Part shown: piece after piece, positions 62,683 to 64,000 of the stretch | Layout of the letters: each line of letters begins with the position of its first letter | Position numbering within the stretch: the stretch's first letter is position 1 | From: Aplectana chamaeleonis | Lineage: Eukaryota > Nematoda > Chromadorea > Rhabditida > Cosmocercidae | Assembly (NCBI GenBank): GCA_029168955.1 | Contig: JAPDOI010001737.1 | Span: forward strand, 62,001-126,000 | Length of the DNA: 64,000 nt | Reading direction: 5' to 3' | Translations under genes and position numbers: made by a program | The notes under the pieces: model-generated | What the model saw: only the letters and a program-made list of their open reading frames with translations | What the model was told of the DNA's origin: nothing | The model's database searches: none

Positions 62683-63007
62683 GCCTACGCATTTTGAGGT
62701 GTTAAAAACGACCCACAATGCCGCTACATGAGTTAGAAGTTGGTCCCGCCCAGTATTTTCACGCCACCTGTATTTGCCCTTTTCCTGCAACGCAAGGTTG
62801 CTGGGTCATATTCACCGTTGGTACTGTTGGTAGATTGCCTAACAAGTGAACCACACACGTCACTGACGGCGGAGATGACACAGCAACCCTACTTTGGAGG
62901 AAAAGGGCAAATGCAAGGGGCGTGAAAATACAGAGCGGGGCCAACTTCTAACTCAAGTAGCGGCATTGTGGGTCGTTTTCGACACTTCAAATTGCCTAGG
63001 CATTGTG
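62683..63007. repeat. Palindromic foldback element
   Basis: The two arms are reverse complements of roughly 130 bases: GACCCACAATGCCGCTAC, AGTTAGAAGTTGG and GTATTTTCACGCC..TTTGCCCTTTTCC recur inverted on the right. The ORFs on the two strands mirror each other for that reason. Confidence 0.85.
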
Positions 63008-63131
63008 TTTTAAGCCATACGGTTCGATTCACATTGTTATCCCAACCACGTTTACGACCGTGTATGCTGTCTTTAAGGGTTGGAGCTGCTATCTCCAAGT
63101 TGCTAATTCAGGTAGGAATCAGCAGCCTTAA

Positions 63132-63597
63132 AGGCACAGTCCAACCTCAGAGGTAATTTTTGATATTTTGGTCCGGTCGCCGTCTATAGCAACCCTGCCA
63201 AGCGCGAAATCTCAATCCGCTTAAATAAGCGAGAAAAAGCTAGGAAAAAGTCGGCCACGCCCCCTTGAAAGAAAAAATGGGCAACGCCTACGGGCAGGTT
63301 TCCGATCCCAAAAGGGAAGAGACGCGCGAACGATTTTATTCAAAATCTATGTTCTTCCCTTTGTTTTCAGTCTGGCTTTAGATTGTGACCTGCTTCAGAA
63401 TGATGGCTGCGAACAACGAGAAAATACAGGCTCGAGACAACTCGTCCGCGAACTTCTACCAGTTCAAATTCAAAATTTTTTGAGGAGCCGTAATTCAGTT
63501 TGTATTGGGTTCTGAGCGATTCTGGAGACACCATTGTAATCAGCATGAAATTTTCTCCAAGATAGGCTGATATCGATTCTGAGCTTGGACTGTGGCT
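63132..63597. mobile_element. piggyBac-type MITE (TTAA duplication)
   Basis: The left end AGGCACAGTCCAACCTC and right end GAGCTTGGACTGTGGCT are inverted repeats, flanked by TTAA at 63128-63131 and 63598-63601. The TTAA target is the hallmark of piggyBac-type transposons. It has no coding capacity. Confidence 0.82.
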
Positions 63598-63601
63598 TTA
63601 A

Positions 63602-64000
63602 GCTCTCTTGGACATCCCAGGAGCTTAGAGCTTGCTGCTCCATAACTGAAGCAGCAAGCTTGGAACCCTCAGCTTCATACATGAAGCAGCGGGCTTAAGC
63701 TTGCTTCGAAAATATCGTATGTCGATCCTCTTAACCTCCCCACGATTAAACCGAACCATGAGGGGCGAGAGATCAACGACTCGATTAGAACGAGTAACCA
63801 CCCGATCGAATGCCAATCCAACGGACCTGCCGTGGCTGTCAAGGTAGTGGACGGCCCCATATGCTGTGCAAGTTTGGAGAAAGTGTTCGGCATTGACCCT
63901 CAGTTGCTGGGGATATTTGAATTATGCTACATGTAATATTCTTGAGTAGAGATGATTCACATATAACTTACATTGGCCGAGATATGTTACAAGTATATTG
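63602..64000. other. Right edge of window
   Basis: Short repeats built on GAAGCAGC.AGCTT and AAGCTTGCT words lie at 63604-63715. No gene is recognised. Confidence 0.4.

Noticed and set aside
62740..62944. Two similar ORFs on opposite strands
   Set aside because: They mirror each other because the region is a palindrome.

Overview
This window is nuclear genomic DNA from a nematode, most likely a rhabditid or strongylid (clade V) worm. The inference rests on gene content (an innexin, a UDP-glucuronosyltransferase of nematode type, a HEM/GEX-3 gene), on short introns ending in TTTCAG-like acceptors, on splice acceptors placed 2-5 bases before start codons (a trans-splicing signature), and on RTE and CR1-like LINEs. 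No bacterial, phage or CRISPR features are present. Most open reading frames here are chance ORFs or transposon debris; the host genes had to be rebuilt exon by exon from splice sites and reading phase.

Host genes, left to right. (1) The 5' part of a GEX-3/NCKAP1 (HEM, WAVE-complex subunit) gene on the minus strand: five exons between 1967 and 295, running off the left edge. (2) rps-25, ribosomal protein S25, plus strand, two exons at 12412-12591 and 25872-26054, separated by a 13.3-kb intron. (3) An innexin (inx-7-like), plus strand, eleven phase-consistent exons from 26222 to 54911 encoding about 487 residues, with one 13.9-kb intron. Only 167 bases separate the rps-25 stop from the innexin start, so the two are a candidate operon. 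As I recall, rps-25 and inx-7 are also neighbours in C. elegans (K02B2.5/K02B2.4), so this would be conserved microsynteny. (4) The first two exons of a UDP-glucuronosyltransferase at 61229-61564, plus strand; the rest is missing or beyond the window.

Everything else is dominated by mobile DNA. Two copies (A, minus, 5.9-9.3 kb; B, minus, 34.4-38.3 kb) and one 5'-truncated piece (51.8-52.3 kb, plus) belong to a LINE family with an N-terminal 2A-like GVERNPGP motif, a PHD-type zinc finger, an endonuclease, a reverse transcriptase and a C-terminal zinc knuckle. A CR1-like LINE lies at 17.1-21.4 kb (minus) and another is split at 30.8-31.3 and 32.9-33.3 kb (minus). An RTE-like LINE lies at 43.8-47.3 kb (plus) and has a mutated catalytic YADD box. 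Into and around these are many short DNA transposons whose boundaries can be fixed to the base by target-site duplications: five hAT-type elements (8-bp duplications), a Tc/mariner-type element inside the CR1 LINE (TA), a Mutator-type element inside the RTE LINE (10 bp) and a piggyBac-type element (TTAA). Foldback palindromes, a 43-bp minisatellite, a 274-bp tandem array and TTCGAA-rich fields complete the picture.

The transposon load sits almost wholly in introns of rps-25 and the innexin and in the gap between gex-3 and rps-25, while exon phases and splice sites stay intact. The host genes therefore look functional despite extreme intron expansion.
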